Part shown: piece after piece, positions 1-5,530 of the stretch
Layout of the letters: each line of letters opens with the position of its first letter
Position numbering within the stretch: position 1 is the first letter of the stretch
Origin: Nonlabens sp.
GTDB lineage: Bacteria > Bacteroidota > Bacteroidia > Flavobacteriales > Flavobacteriaceae
Assembly: GCA_023301395.1 (NCBI GenBank)
Contig: JALZUY010000322.1
Coordinates: 1-5,851 of the forward strand
DNA: 5,851 nucleotides
Reading direction: 5' to 3'
Position numbers and translations under genes: made by a program
Notes under the pieces: generated by a model
Databases searched by the model: none
Told to the model about the DNA's origin: nothing
The model's input: the letters and a program-made list of their open reading frames with translations, nothing else

Positions 1-158
1 TATTGTTTTATCAATTCACTTTCGTTTTTGCTTTTATTTCGTTAGAAGAATTTACTCTAATTCCTAAATCGACATTTTACATAATAATAATAACAATAAG
101 TGTACTATTCTATTTAGGTATTGCCTTTGCTTTAATATTGAATAAGAGAAATGGATAA
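1..158 (+). CDS. C-terminal fragment of a membrane protein gene (5' end outside window)
   Basis: One + strand frame is open from base 3 to a TAA stop at 156-158; the other two + frames stop by base 67. The 51 visible residues are strongly hydrophobic: one segment at about residues 1-14, a short polar stretch (EEFTLIPKS), then a second segment (about residues 26-46) ending in a basic tail LNKRNG. This fits the last two transmembrane helices of an inner-membrane protein with a cytoplasmic C-terminus. The stop overlaps the start of the downstream histidine kinase by 8 bases (ATGGATAA), which suggests translational coupling and one operon. Such a partner could be a sensory or transport protein feeding the kinase, but that is inference. 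I do not recognise the family from this fragment. Coding status rests on the open frame, the hydrophobic pattern and the overlap. Confidence 0.65.
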   Translation, partial: LFYQFTFVFAFISLEEFTLIPKSTFYIIIITISVLFYLGIAFALILNKRNG

Positions 159-951
159 AATAACACAGACTTATCTCATACTATTTTCACTAGTCTTATT
201 TATGGTAATAGGAATGATATCCTTATTCATAACATTTAGCAACCGCAAAAATCAACTCTTACAGCAACAACTAGAAGATCAACTAGCCTCACAAAAGAAA
301 CAATATGAAAGCGAACTCAACGCGCTGCGCAGTCAGTTGAATCCGCATTTTGTTCATAATAGTTTAAATGCTATTCAATTCTATATTCAAAGAAACGAAG
401 TAGAAATAAGCGAAGATTACCTTACTAAATTCTCAAAATTAATGCGCTTATTCTTTGACTATTCTAGGACTAAAAACATTACACTGAAAGAAGAAATATC
501 TTTTATTAAAAAATACTTAGACATAGAGAAACTAAGGTTTGAAGATAAAATCTCTTACCTAATAAATATCGACAAATCAATGGATACAAATGATTTAAAC
601 ATTCCTACCATGCTATTGCAACCTATGTTAGAGAACTCTGTAAATCACGGTATTTTCCATAAAGCAACATCAGGAACTATAGAAGTAGATTTTAAAACTA
701 CAGGTCTTGAAAACCAATATTCCATTACCATAAAAGACGACGGCATAGGAATCAACAAGTCCACAAATCATAACCAAAAAACTACAGGAAATGTAAAAGC
801 ACATTCAAGTGATGTGATTACAGAGCGATTAGAAATACTTAATGATAGTGGCGACTGGAACATCGACTACTCTATTAAAGATCGCGCAGATCTTAATGAC
901 GGTACAGGAACTATTATTAAACTCACCATTCAAAATCTAACAGATTTATGA
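151..951 (+). CDS. LytS/YehU-type sensor histidine kinase
   Basis: The 266-residue protein is an inner-membrane kinase that autophosphorylates on His and passes the phosphate to the adjacent LytTR regulator. In order it shows one transmembrane helix (about residues 8-29), a Gln/Lys/Glu-rich coiled-coil linker (33-60), and a His_kinase-family dimerisation/H-box with SQLNPHFVHNSLNAIQ (61-76). His66 is the expected phosphoacceptor. An HATPase_c domain follows, with N-box LQPMLENSVNHGI (156-168, Asn162) and G-box KDDGIGI (195-201). The late ERLEIL motif (225-230) is also typical. There is no extracytoplasmic sensor domain, so the signal probably comes through the membrane helix or a partner, perhaps the protein encoded just upstream. 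The usual PHFLFNSLN motif reads PHFVHNSLN here, and the Gly-rich lid before ERLEIL is weak. The start ATG overlaps the upstream stop. The stop TGA overlaps the regulator start (ATGA). Confidence 0.93.
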   Translation: MDKITQTYLILFSLVLFMVIGMISLFITFSNRKNQLLQQQLEDQLASQKKQYESELNALRSQLNPHFVHNSLNAIQFYIQRNEVEISEDYLTKFSKLMRLFFDYSRTKNITLKEEISFIKKYLDIEKLRFEDKISYLINIDKSMDTNDLNIPTMLLQPMLENSVNHGIFHKATSGTIEVDFKTTGLENQYSITIKDDGIGINKSTNHNQKTTGNVKAHSSDVITERLEILNDSGDWNIDYSIKDRADLNDGTGTIIKLTIQNLTDL

Positions 952-1691
952 GCATAAAAACCATCCTTATAGATGATGAGCCTAAGGCTATCGCAATACT
1001 TAAAAATAAGATTGAACGATTCTGTCCAGATCTTGAGATAGTGGCAACTATTGAAAAACCTGCGCAAGCATTTGACATTATTAATGAGCTGCAACCACAA
1101 CTCATTTTCATAGATATCGCTATGCCTGGAATGAGTGGTTTTGATGTGCTGGAGCAGTTTAAGAATCCGCAGTTTGAGATTATTTTTGCAACCGCATTTG
1201 ATCAGTATGCGCTCGATGCTATTAAACAATGTGCTATAGGGTATATTGTAAAACCTATTGATAATGAAGACCTTGTAGAAGCCGTTACTAATGCTACCAT
1301 AAACGTTGAAAAGAAAAGCGCTCTACTTAAAAACAAGCAATTACTAGAAAACATAAGTCAAGAAAACTTTCAAAAAAAGAAAATAGTCATTCCATCCACA
1401 GATGGACTTGAGTTTGTAAAAGTGAAGAGCATCACACATTGCGAAGGCGTAGATGGATATACAAAAATCCATTTCACAAATCGCAAACCTATTCTAAGTT
1501 CCAGCAGCATAGGTCATTTTAAAAAATTATTGAATCATCCAGACTTCTATCACATTCATAAATCATACATTGCAAACACCACTCATATTGTGAAGTACTT
1601 GAATGATGGTTACGTTGTTTTAACAGGCGACTCGACCATTCCTGTGGCTCGATCTAAACGCATAGAATTTCTAGAACGTTTCCGTGGATAG
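948..1691 (+). CDS. LytTR-family response regulator
   Basis: This 247-residue DNA-binding regulator is the likely partner of the kinase encoded directly upstream; the genes share an ATGA overlap. The N-terminal receiver domain (about 3-118) has the acidic pair Asp9-Asp10, phosphoacceptor Asp56 in FIDIAMPGMSG, switch Thr82 in FATAF and Lys102-Pro103. A charged linker (about 119-142) leads to a C-terminal LytTR domain (about 144-246). That domain has the family hallmarks HCEGVDGYTKIHF, FYHIHKSYIAN and IPVARSKR. Length and architecture match the AgrA/LytR/YehT class of transcription regulators, which bind short direct repeats upstream of targets. No obvious pair of LytTR operators could be assigned here, so its target genes are unknown. 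The gene ends 6 bases before the convergent glycosylase gene. Confidence 0.94.
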   Translation: MSIKTILIDDEPKAIAILKNKIERFCPDLEIVATIEKPAQAFDIINELQPQLIFIDIAMPGMSGFDVLEQFKNPQFEIIFATAFDQYALDAIKQCAIGYIVKPIDNEDLVEAVTNATINVEKKSALLKNKQLLENISQENFQKKKIVIPSTDGLEFVKVKSITHCEGVDGYTKIHFTNRKPILSSSSIGHFKKLLNHPDFYHIHKSYIANTTHIVKYLNDGYVVLTGDSTIPVARSKRIEFLERFRG

Positions 1692-1697
1692 TACATC

Positions 1698-2303
1698 TTA
1701 TTTTTTACTGATAAATTTACTGGAATTAAGGTAGAAGCGCCATGGTAAATGTTTATCCTCGCCAGCATAATCGATTCCTACTCGAGTGGTTGTAGTTATC
1801 TCGCTTTCGCGAAAGCGTATTAAATCATCCTTCTCAATCCATACCTCATCACCTGTCAAATCAGCTCCATAATGTGAATTATCCAGCCCAAAAGCCTTAC
1901 TAAAGTTACCTGGACCTGAAGTAAGTGTTTTATCTAGTTTCCCCTTATTCCTGCGTTCTAGCATTACTTCTATTCCATCAACAGGCTCTACGGCACGTAT
2001 TAAAACAGCATCGGCAATTCCATCTATATTAGTAATAATATTAAACAAGTTATGAATTCCATAACACAAATAAACATAAGCTAATCCTCCAGATTCATAC
2101 ATCACTTTAGTACGATCCGTAGATTTACCTAAGTGTGCATGACATGCCTTATCATCATAACCACGATATGCCTCAGTCTCTGTAATAATACCGCTGGTTA
2201 AATTATCATTTACATTACTAACAATCCTTTTACCTATGAGATCCTTAGCTATTTGAACAACATCAGTTTGCTCATAATATGAAACGGGTAACTTTTGATA
2301 CAT
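1698..2303 (-). CDS. DNA-3-methyladenine glycosylase (AAG/MPG family)
   Basis: This base-excision-repair enzyme removes alkylated purines such as 3-methyladenine (and often hypoxanthine or ethenoadenine) from DNA, leaving abasic sites. The 201-residue length is typical of bacterial members. By motif comparison with human AAG, Glu44 in ETEAY corresponds to the water-activating Glu125. Tyr46, His55 and Tyr78 match the base-stacking residues Tyr127, His136 and Tyr159; Tyr81 matches the intercalating Tyr162; Asn88 matches Asn169. Further family signatures are VLIRAVEP (100-107), TSGPGNFSKAFGL (128-140) and the C-terminal RVGIDYAGEDKHLPWRFY (174-191). Residues 163-168 (RFRESE) are encoded by a perfect 16-bp palindrome annotated separately. 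The gene stands alone on its strand, converging on the regulator and diverging from the OmpA-domain gene, so it is probably transcribed from the 52-base divergent spacer. Confidence 0.95.
   Translation of the reverse strand: MYQKLPVSYYEQTDVVQIAKDLIGKRIVSNVNDNLTSGIITETEAYRGYDDKACHAHLGKSTDRTKVMYESGGLAYVYLCYGIHNLFNIITNIDGIADAVLIRAVEPVDGIEVMLERRNKGKLDKTLTSGPGNFSKAFGLDNSHYGADLTGDEVWIEKDDLIRFRESEITTTTRVGIDYAGEDKHLPWRFYLNSSKFISKK
1802..1817. repeat. Perfect 16-bp palindrome CGCTTTCGCGAAAGCG inside the glycosylase gene
   Basis: The 16 bases are identical to their reverse complement and are far richer in G+C than the surrounding sequence. They encode RFRESE (residues 163-168) of the glycosylase, in a loop-like segment between the EVWIEKDDLI strand and the TTTRVGIDYAG motif. 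From memory, the same palindrome recurs in several marine flavobacterial genomes, both inside and between genes; that recurrence cannot be seen in this window, which holds one copy. It could be a protein-binding site or a dispersed repeat. Confidence 0.75.
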
Positions 2304-2355
2304 ACTTTTTAAATTGAAAGCACTAATTTAAAACTTAAGACGTTGTCCTTTTGTT
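2304..2355. promoter_or_regulatory. Divergent promoter spacer, glycosylase (-) / OmpA-domain gene (+)
   Basis: These 52 AT-rich bases separate two divergent genes, so both are expected to start transcription here. On the - strand, TAAGTTTT at 2337-2330 matches 7 of 8 positions of the Bacteroidetes -7 box TAnnTTTG, and its spacing would give a leader of about 20 bases for the glycosylase; no clear -33 TTTG accompanies it. On the + strand, TCCTTTTG at 2346-2353 is a 7-of-8 match but lies only two bases before the first ATG, so it could only serve a start at the second ATG (2362). No Shine-Dalgarno sequence is seen. The assignment rests mainly on gene layout. Confidence 0.3.
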
Positions 2356-3219
2356 ATGAAGATGATAAAATACTTATTCCTATTCTTTTCTACTCTTATT
2401 TTTGCTCAAGTAACTACTGAGGAATTCTCAGTTTATTTTGAAACAGATAGTTATACATTAACTACAGAAAGCACAGATAAAATAGAAGCCGTTTTAAACA
2501 CTAAAACTGGTGGAATTACAGACATTTTTTTGACTGGTTATTGTGATGACCGTGGAAGTATCGATTATAACAAAAAACTTGCCTTGAGTAGGATTTGGTC
2601 TATTGTAAATTATTTAAAACCACGCTACTCATATGGTGCTTTTAATGAAGTAGCGATAGGAGAAATCCCATTAGAAAATTCTAATAATATTAAAAAACAA
2701 CGTGCTCAAAACAGACGTGTAGATCTCTCTATAAATTTTGAGGTGGAAGAAACTATAGAAGAAATAGTAACTGCGCCAGACGTTATTGTAAAAGATACCA
2801 TAGAACAATATCGTTCTTATGATATCCTTAAAGACAGCATGAAAGTAGGTGATAAAATTGTTTTTAATAATGTCATTTTCCATCCAGGAAGGCACAAACT
2901 AAGAGAATCTTCTTTTCCTGTAATGGATTCTATTATCAATTCATTATTACTTCATAAAAAATATGAAATAGAGATTCAAGGACATATATGCTGTCTAGCA
3001 GCTGGGATTTATGGACGCGATATGGATACTGGGCAATGGAATTTATCTCAAGCCAGAGCTGAGCAAGTAAAACGTTTTCTAGTAAGATATGGAGTAGCGG
3101 CAAACCGTTTAACCACCACAGGAAAACAAGCCAACTTTAAAACAGGCAAAGGAGATTACTACGATCGTAGAGTGGAAATCCACATCACCGCAGTGCGTGA
3201 GGAAAAGGTTGAAGAATAA
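2356..3219 (+). CDS. Exported protein with two tandem OmpA-like domains
   Basis: The 287-residue protein has a signal peptide (residues 1-17, predicted cut after IFA) and is probably periplasmic or outer-membrane associated. Domain 1 (about 25-128) shows VYFETDSYTL, the GHTD-like GYCDDRGS (61-68), Arg79 in NKKLALSR and NRRVDLSI (119-126). Domain 2 (about 165-278) shows IVFNNVIFHPGRHKL, GHICC (209-213), LSQARAEQVKRFL (230-242) and DRRVEIHI (270-277). OmpA_C domains bind diaminopimelate in peptidoglycan through an Asp and an Arg. Domain 1 keeps candidates Asp64 and Arg79. Domain 2 keeps Arg234, but the Asp of GHTD is replaced by Cys-Cys. A Glu/Val-rich linker (129-150) separates the domains. 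No beta-barrel is present, so this is not a classical OmpA porin. A second ATG at 2362 (MIKYLF) would give an equally good signal peptide. Confidence 0.85.
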   Translation: MKMIKYLFLFFSTLIFAQVTTEEFSVYFETDSYTLTTESTDKIEAVLNTKTGGITDIFLTGYCDDRGSIDYNKKLALSRIWSIVNYLKPRYSYGAFNEVAIGEIPLENSNNIKKQRAQNRRVDLSINFEVEETIEEIVTAPDVIVKDTIEQYRSYDILKDSMKVGDKIVFNNVIFHPGRHKLRESSFPVMDSIINSLLLHKKYEIEIQGHICCLAAGIYGRDMDTGQWNLSQARAEQVKRFLVRYGVAANRLTTTGKQANFKTGKGDYYDRRVEIHITAVREEKVEE

Positions 3220-3340
3220 AATCAAAACGAAAATCAAAATCAAGTTGAACTCAAAAGTATTCTTGAAAAAAACAATGAAAGCATTTCTCTTAGAAAGCAT
3301 TTTAGGGTAGGCTTTAAAATTTGATCTTAAGAATCAAGAT

Positions 3341-3363
3341 GTCAGACTGAGCTTGTCGAAGTC
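3341..3363. repeat. Dispersed intergenic repeat segment (GACTGAGCTTGTCGAAGTC type)
   Basis: The core reads GACTGAGCTTGTCGAAGTC (3345-3363), preceded by GTCA. It is more GC-rich than its surroundings and has GACT/AGTC ends with imperfect inverted symmetry. From memory, its complement, containing TTCGACAAGCTCAGTC, is a very common intergenic sequence in Bacteroidetes and other environmental genomes. Only one copy is visible here, so the repeat status depends on that recollection. Confidence 0.5.
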
Positions 3364-3403
3364 GGCATTATGAAACAACAGGCTGCTCGTATTCATAACG
3401 GCA

Positions 3404-3434
3404 CATTACTTTGTCGCTATCGCTTCTCGTAATG
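3404..3434. repeat. Inverted-repeat element with CATTAC/GTAATG ends
   Basis: Arms CATTAC (3404-3409) and GTAATG (3429-3434) form a perfect 6-bp inverted repeat around a 19-base centre containing GTCGCTATCGCTTCTC. On the complementary strand it reads CATTACGAGAAGCG and onward. This resembles, from memory, the intergenic family beginning GTCATTACGAG or GTCATTGCGAG that is widespread in Bacteroidetes. A further GTAATG at 3443-3448 may be a leftover of a second copy. It appears to be a non-coding, degenerate element; no transposase is nearby. Confidence 0.45.
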
Positions 3435-3457
3435 ATGATTTGGTAATGAAGACGTAG

Positions 3458-3493
3458 GACTCAGGACTGAATACTAAAAGACTATAGACTTAA
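3458..3493. repeat. Degenerate heptamer tandem repeat (GACTnnA)
   Basis: Five consecutive units start at 3458, 3465, 3472, 3480 and 3487: GACTCAG, GACTGAA, TACTAAAA, GACTATA and GACTTAA. The period is 7, 7, 8 and 7 bases. The array ends about 10 bases before the helicase gene's -7 box, so it covers the place where a -33 element would sit. It could be a decayed simple repeat or part of the promoter. Confidence 0.5.
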
Positions 3494-3502
3494 AAAACAA
3501 AC

Positions 3503-3510
3503 TATCTTTG
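3503..3510 (+). promoter_or_regulatory. -7 promoter box TATCTTTG for the helicase gene
   Basis: TATCTTTG matches the Bacteroidetes sigma-ABfr/primary-sigma -7 consensus TAnnTTTG at every fixed position. It lies 16 bases before the helicase ATG, giving a short leader of roughly 10 bases, common in this phylum. No TTTG or TTG sits at the expected -33 distance; that region is the GACTnnA repeat array instead. The leader has no Shine-Dalgarno motif and is A/T-rich next to the start. Confidence 0.55.
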
Positions 3511-3526
3511 TCCCTTAAATCAAATT

Positions 3527-4660
3527 ATGTCTTTTGAATTCCTAGGATTATCTAATCAGTTACTTTTTGCATTGCGAGAAAATCATTTCTCTCATCCTAC
3601 GCCTATTCAGAAACTGGCTATACCAGAAATAGTAGCTGGAAAAGATGTGCTTGGACTTGCCAAAACTGGTTCTGGTAAAACGATGGCTTATGCCCTACCT
3701 TTATTACAGCGACTAGAAGGAATCGAGTCTGAGAACAGGCATATAACCGCATTAGTACTTGTTCCTACTCGTGAACTTGCAGCACAAGTAAGTGAGGTTT
3801 TTATTCCGTTTTCTAAAGCACTTGCAAAACCATTAATTACCATGGCGGTTTATGGTGGAACTTCCATCAACACGCAAATGCGTAAAATGAATAATGTCGA
3901 TATTCTTATCGCTACGCCTGGTAGATTGCTAGAACTTATAGAGTCAAACGCTGTACATTTAAAAGATGTAAAAGCACTCGTACTGGATGAGGCTGATAAA
4001 ATGTTGAACAAAGGTTTTAAAATCGAATTAGATCAGATTTTAAAATTAATGTCTAATAAAAGACAAAACTTATTATTTTCTGCCACTCTTAGTGAAGATG
4101 TTGCAGACTTAACCAAAGTACTTCTTAATGATCCTGTAACCTTATCTGTTGAAGAAAAAGAGGAAGATATATCACTTATAAAGCAATTAGGTTACCGAGT
4201 TCAAGAAGATAAAAAAGGTGCACTGTTAAGACATCTTATGAAAGAAAAGGAAATGAGCCAAGTGTTGATTTTTTGTTCTTCTACCTATCAGGTAGATCAT
4301 GTAAATGATAAGCTTAAAAAGAATGGAATCGCTTCTAAAGCTATACACAGTAAGAAAAGTCAAGGTGCTAGGAATTCTGCTTTAAGTGAATTTAAATCTG
4401 GTGAGTTAACGACTCTAGTGACAACCGATTTACTTGCCCGTGGTATCGACATTGAGTTCTTACCATTTGTAATTAACTATGAACTTCCTAGATCTCCTAA
4501 AGACTTTATACATCGTATAGGAAGAACCGGTCGTGCCGAAAATACTGGAGAAGCTATCACATTCATTAGTCCTGAAGAGGCACACCACTGGCGTGTAATT
4601 CAAAAGAAAATGAAAATGAAAGTCTGGACTGAGGATTTACCAGAATGGAACTCTAAGTAA
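3527..4660 (+). CDS. DEAD-box ATP-dependent RNA helicase (RhlE-like)
   Basis: This cytoplasmic enzyme uses ATP to unwind short RNA duplexes, typically in ribosome assembly, RNA decay or cold adaptation. All core motifs are present: Q motif with HPTPIQ (23-28), motif I AKTGSGKT (45-52), Ia PTRELA (80-85), Ib TPGR (130-133), II DEAD (154-157), III SAT (185-187), IV LIFCSS (247-252), V TTDLLARGID (299-308) and VI HRIGRTGR (329-336). Motif I reads AKTGSGKT rather than the more usual AQTGSGKT. At 377 residues the protein is essentially the two RecA-like domains. It ends at EDLPEWNSK and lacks the long basic or glycine-rich tail of many bacterial RhlE or DeaD proteins, so RNA targeting probably needs partners. 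The ATG follows a -7 box by 16 bases. The gene is convergent with the DM13 gene, and a hairpin spans its stop codon. Confidence 0.95.
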   Translation: MSFEFLGLSNQLLFALRENHFSHPTPIQKLAIPEIVAGKDVLGLAKTGSGKTMAYALPLLQRLEGIESENRHITALVLVPTRELAAQVSEVFIPFSKALAKPLITMAVYGGTSINTQMRKMNNVDILIATPGRLLELIESNAVHLKDVKALVLDEADKMLNKGFKIELDQILKLMSNKRQNLLFSATLSEDVADLTKVLLNDPVTLSVEEKEEDISLIKQLGYRVQEDKKGALLRHLMKEKEMSQVLIFCSSTYQVDHVNDKLKKNGIASKAIHSKKSQGARNSALSEFKSGELTTLVTTDLLARGIDIEFLPFVINYELPRSPKDFIHRIGRTGRAENTGEAITFISPEEAHHWRVIQKKMKMKVWTEDLPEWNSK

Positions 4661-4678
4661 TAAAGTTAGAGTCCCATT
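4644..4678. terminator. Hairpin between convergent genes, possible bidirectional terminator
   Basis: Arms AATGGAACTCTAA (4644-4656) and TTAGAGTCCCATT (4666-4678) enclose the 9-base loop GTAATAAAG. Twelve of 13 positions pair. The single A-C mismatch in the + transcript becomes a G-U wobble in the - transcript, so all 13 positions can pair there. The left arm and loop include the helicase stop codon (4658-4660), and the structure starts 18 bases past the DM13 gene's stop on the other strand. No T-tract follows on either side, so it is not a textbook intrinsic terminator. It may also protect mRNA 3' ends. Confidence 0.5.
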
Positions 4679-4695
4679 GATTAGTTCAAATTATA

Positions 4696-5406
4696 TCAAC
4701 TCTTCTTCAAGAATTTTTGAGTGGTTGTAAAGTTTTGTGAATCTGTAATTTTCACAAAGTAAGCACCTATTTTCAATTCTTGAATGTTAATTTTATTCTC
4801 AATAGTGCCTTTTGCAGTATAAACTACTTTACCTAAAACATCATAAATAGAAACCGATGTAATCTCAGATGCAGTATTACTCTCGATAGATATTTCATCT
4901 ATTGCTGGATTAGGATATAAAGAAAATGAATTGCTCTCTATAGATTCGCTAGATAGTGTACAATTTGAACTATCAATAGCTGTGAAACTTCCAAAATCCC
5001 AAAACTGATCAAACTGTAAGCAATAAAAGAAGATGGTTTGAAAATCTGCTAAACTAGCATTACTAGGAATTGCAGCAGTATAACTTGAAGCTCCATTGAA
5101 ACTAGAAAGAAGTCCTATTTCAAATCGCTCACTTGATAAAAAATTACTTGGAGACTTTAATTGATTGTCCGTTAGATTCCCTCTGTTTACAAGAAATATT
5201 CTAACATCAGGTCCTGGTGCCGTGGAAAAATTATTTCCTAGATTTACTGTTACAGTATTATTAGCATTGAGAACAACATTTACACCACCAGACACATCAT
5301 AGTTTGCAACTGTATTATTCCCAAAGTTACTTGCCGGTTGAGTACATTGAGCACTTATAAAATTGATAGATAGTAAACAGGTAATCAGTAAAGTAATTTT
5401 ATACAT
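4696..5406 (-). CDS. Secreted DM13-domain protein with T9SS C-terminal sorting domain
   Basis: The 236-residue protein has a Sec signal peptide (1-19, cut after ISA) and a DM13 domain (about 34-142). The domain shows NLGNNFSTAPGPDVRIFLV (55-73), then SYTAAIPSNASLADFQTIFFYCLQFDQFWDFGSF (108-141). Cys129 in FYCLQF matches the near-invariant DM13 cysteine proposed to act in redox or electron transfer. Residues 162-236 form a type A T9SS sorting tail (Por_Secre_tail): SLYPNPAIDEISIES, SVSIYDVLGKVVY, then NIQELKIGAYFVKITDSQNFTTTQKFLKKS. The likely route is Sec to the periplasm, then T9SS across the outer membrane, with the tail removed. The DM13 call is by motif recognition, not a profile search. 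Function beyond secretion is unknown. The gene is alone on its strand, convergent with the helicase and divergent from the lipoprotein gene. Confidence 0.85.
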   Translation of the reverse strand: MYKITLLITCLLSINFISAQCTQPASNFGNNTVANYDVSGGVNVVLNANNTVTVNLGNNFSTAPGPDVRIFLVNRGNLTDNQLKSPSNFLSSERFEIGLLSSFNGASSYTAAIPSNASLADFQTIFFYCLQFDQFWDFGSFTAIDSSNCTLSSESIESNSFSLYPNPAIDEISIESNTASEITSVSIYDVLGKVVYTAKGTIENKINIQELKIGAYFVKITDSQNFTTTQKFLKKS

Positions 5407-5530
5407 AATAGTTTTCTTTTGAGTAGTGCAAATTACATTAAATAATATAACAAGAATATCACAGAAATATTCTTTTAGTATTCAATTTTAATCTGCAAAT
5501 GAAAGGCACAAAAGTTGATATTATCTTTTT
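5407..5530. promoter_or_regulatory. Divergent promoter region with 8-bp dyad
   Basis: This AT-rich 124-base spacer must carry the promoters of the DM13 gene (-) and the lipoprotein gene (+). On the - strand TAATTTG (5435-5429) is a near -7 box with one base fewer than TAnnTTTG, giving a leader of about 20 bases. On the + strand TATCTTTT (5522-5529) matches 7 of 8 positions but abuts the ATG, which would give an almost leaderless message. Between them AAGAATAT (5452-5459) and ATATTCTT (5467-5474) form a perfect 8-bp inverted repeat around a 7-base spacer. It lies just upstream of the - strand promoter candidate, as an operator might. Confidence 0.35.

Larger units (their letters stand above)
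3220..3526. other. Gene-free spacer with several repeat-like elements
   Basis: No convincing reading frame lies in these 307 bases; the longest ATG-started frame I checked, at 3275, gives 11 residues. From left to right the spacer holds an A-rich tract built on AAAATCAAAA units (about 3220-3245), a 10-base direct repeat GAAAGCATTT (3277-3286 and 3293-3302, 16 bases apart), two segments resembling dispersed flavobacterial repeats (3341-3363 and 3404-3434), a degenerate heptamer tandem repeat (3458-3493), and a -7 promoter box (3503-3510) for the helicase gene. No strong U-tract terminator was found after the OmpA-domain gene. Confidence 0.6.

Noticed and set aside
151..951. Upstream fragment and kinase as one frameshifted gene
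   Set aside because: The kinase has its own initiating ATG and membrane helix, and the ATGGATAA overlap is a normal coupled junction, so two genes are the simpler reading.
923..1229. Two overlapping - strand open frames of 62 and 99 residues
   Set aside because: They lie antisense inside the response regulator gene, give low-complexity products without motifs, and have no promoter or conserved features.
1689..1710. T-rich run after the regulator stop as an intrinsic terminator
   Set aside because: TTATTTTTT is present, but no stable hairpin precedes it, and the run lies inside the glycosylase gene.
2671..2895. A 74-residue - strand frame
   Set aside because: It is antisense to the OmpA-domain gene and rich in Phe/Tyr/Ile as expected from the complement of an AT-rich gene; no protein features are seen.
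3220..3245. AAAATCAAAA-type repeats as a CRISPR or regulatory array
   Set aside because: The units are short, irregular and without unique spacers; this is simple A-rich sequence.
3109..3300. A 63-residue - strand hydrophobic frame
   Set aside because: It overlaps the OmpA gene's 3' end and the A-rich repeat tract. The Phe/Leu runs come from reading the complement of A-rich sequence, not from a real membrane protein.
4696..5406. DM13 protein as a lipoprotein because Cys21 follows the signal peptide
   Set aside because: The residues before Cys21 are ISAQ, which does not fit a lipobox; the sequence fits signal peptidase I cleavage after Ala19, and the T9SS tail gives the export route.
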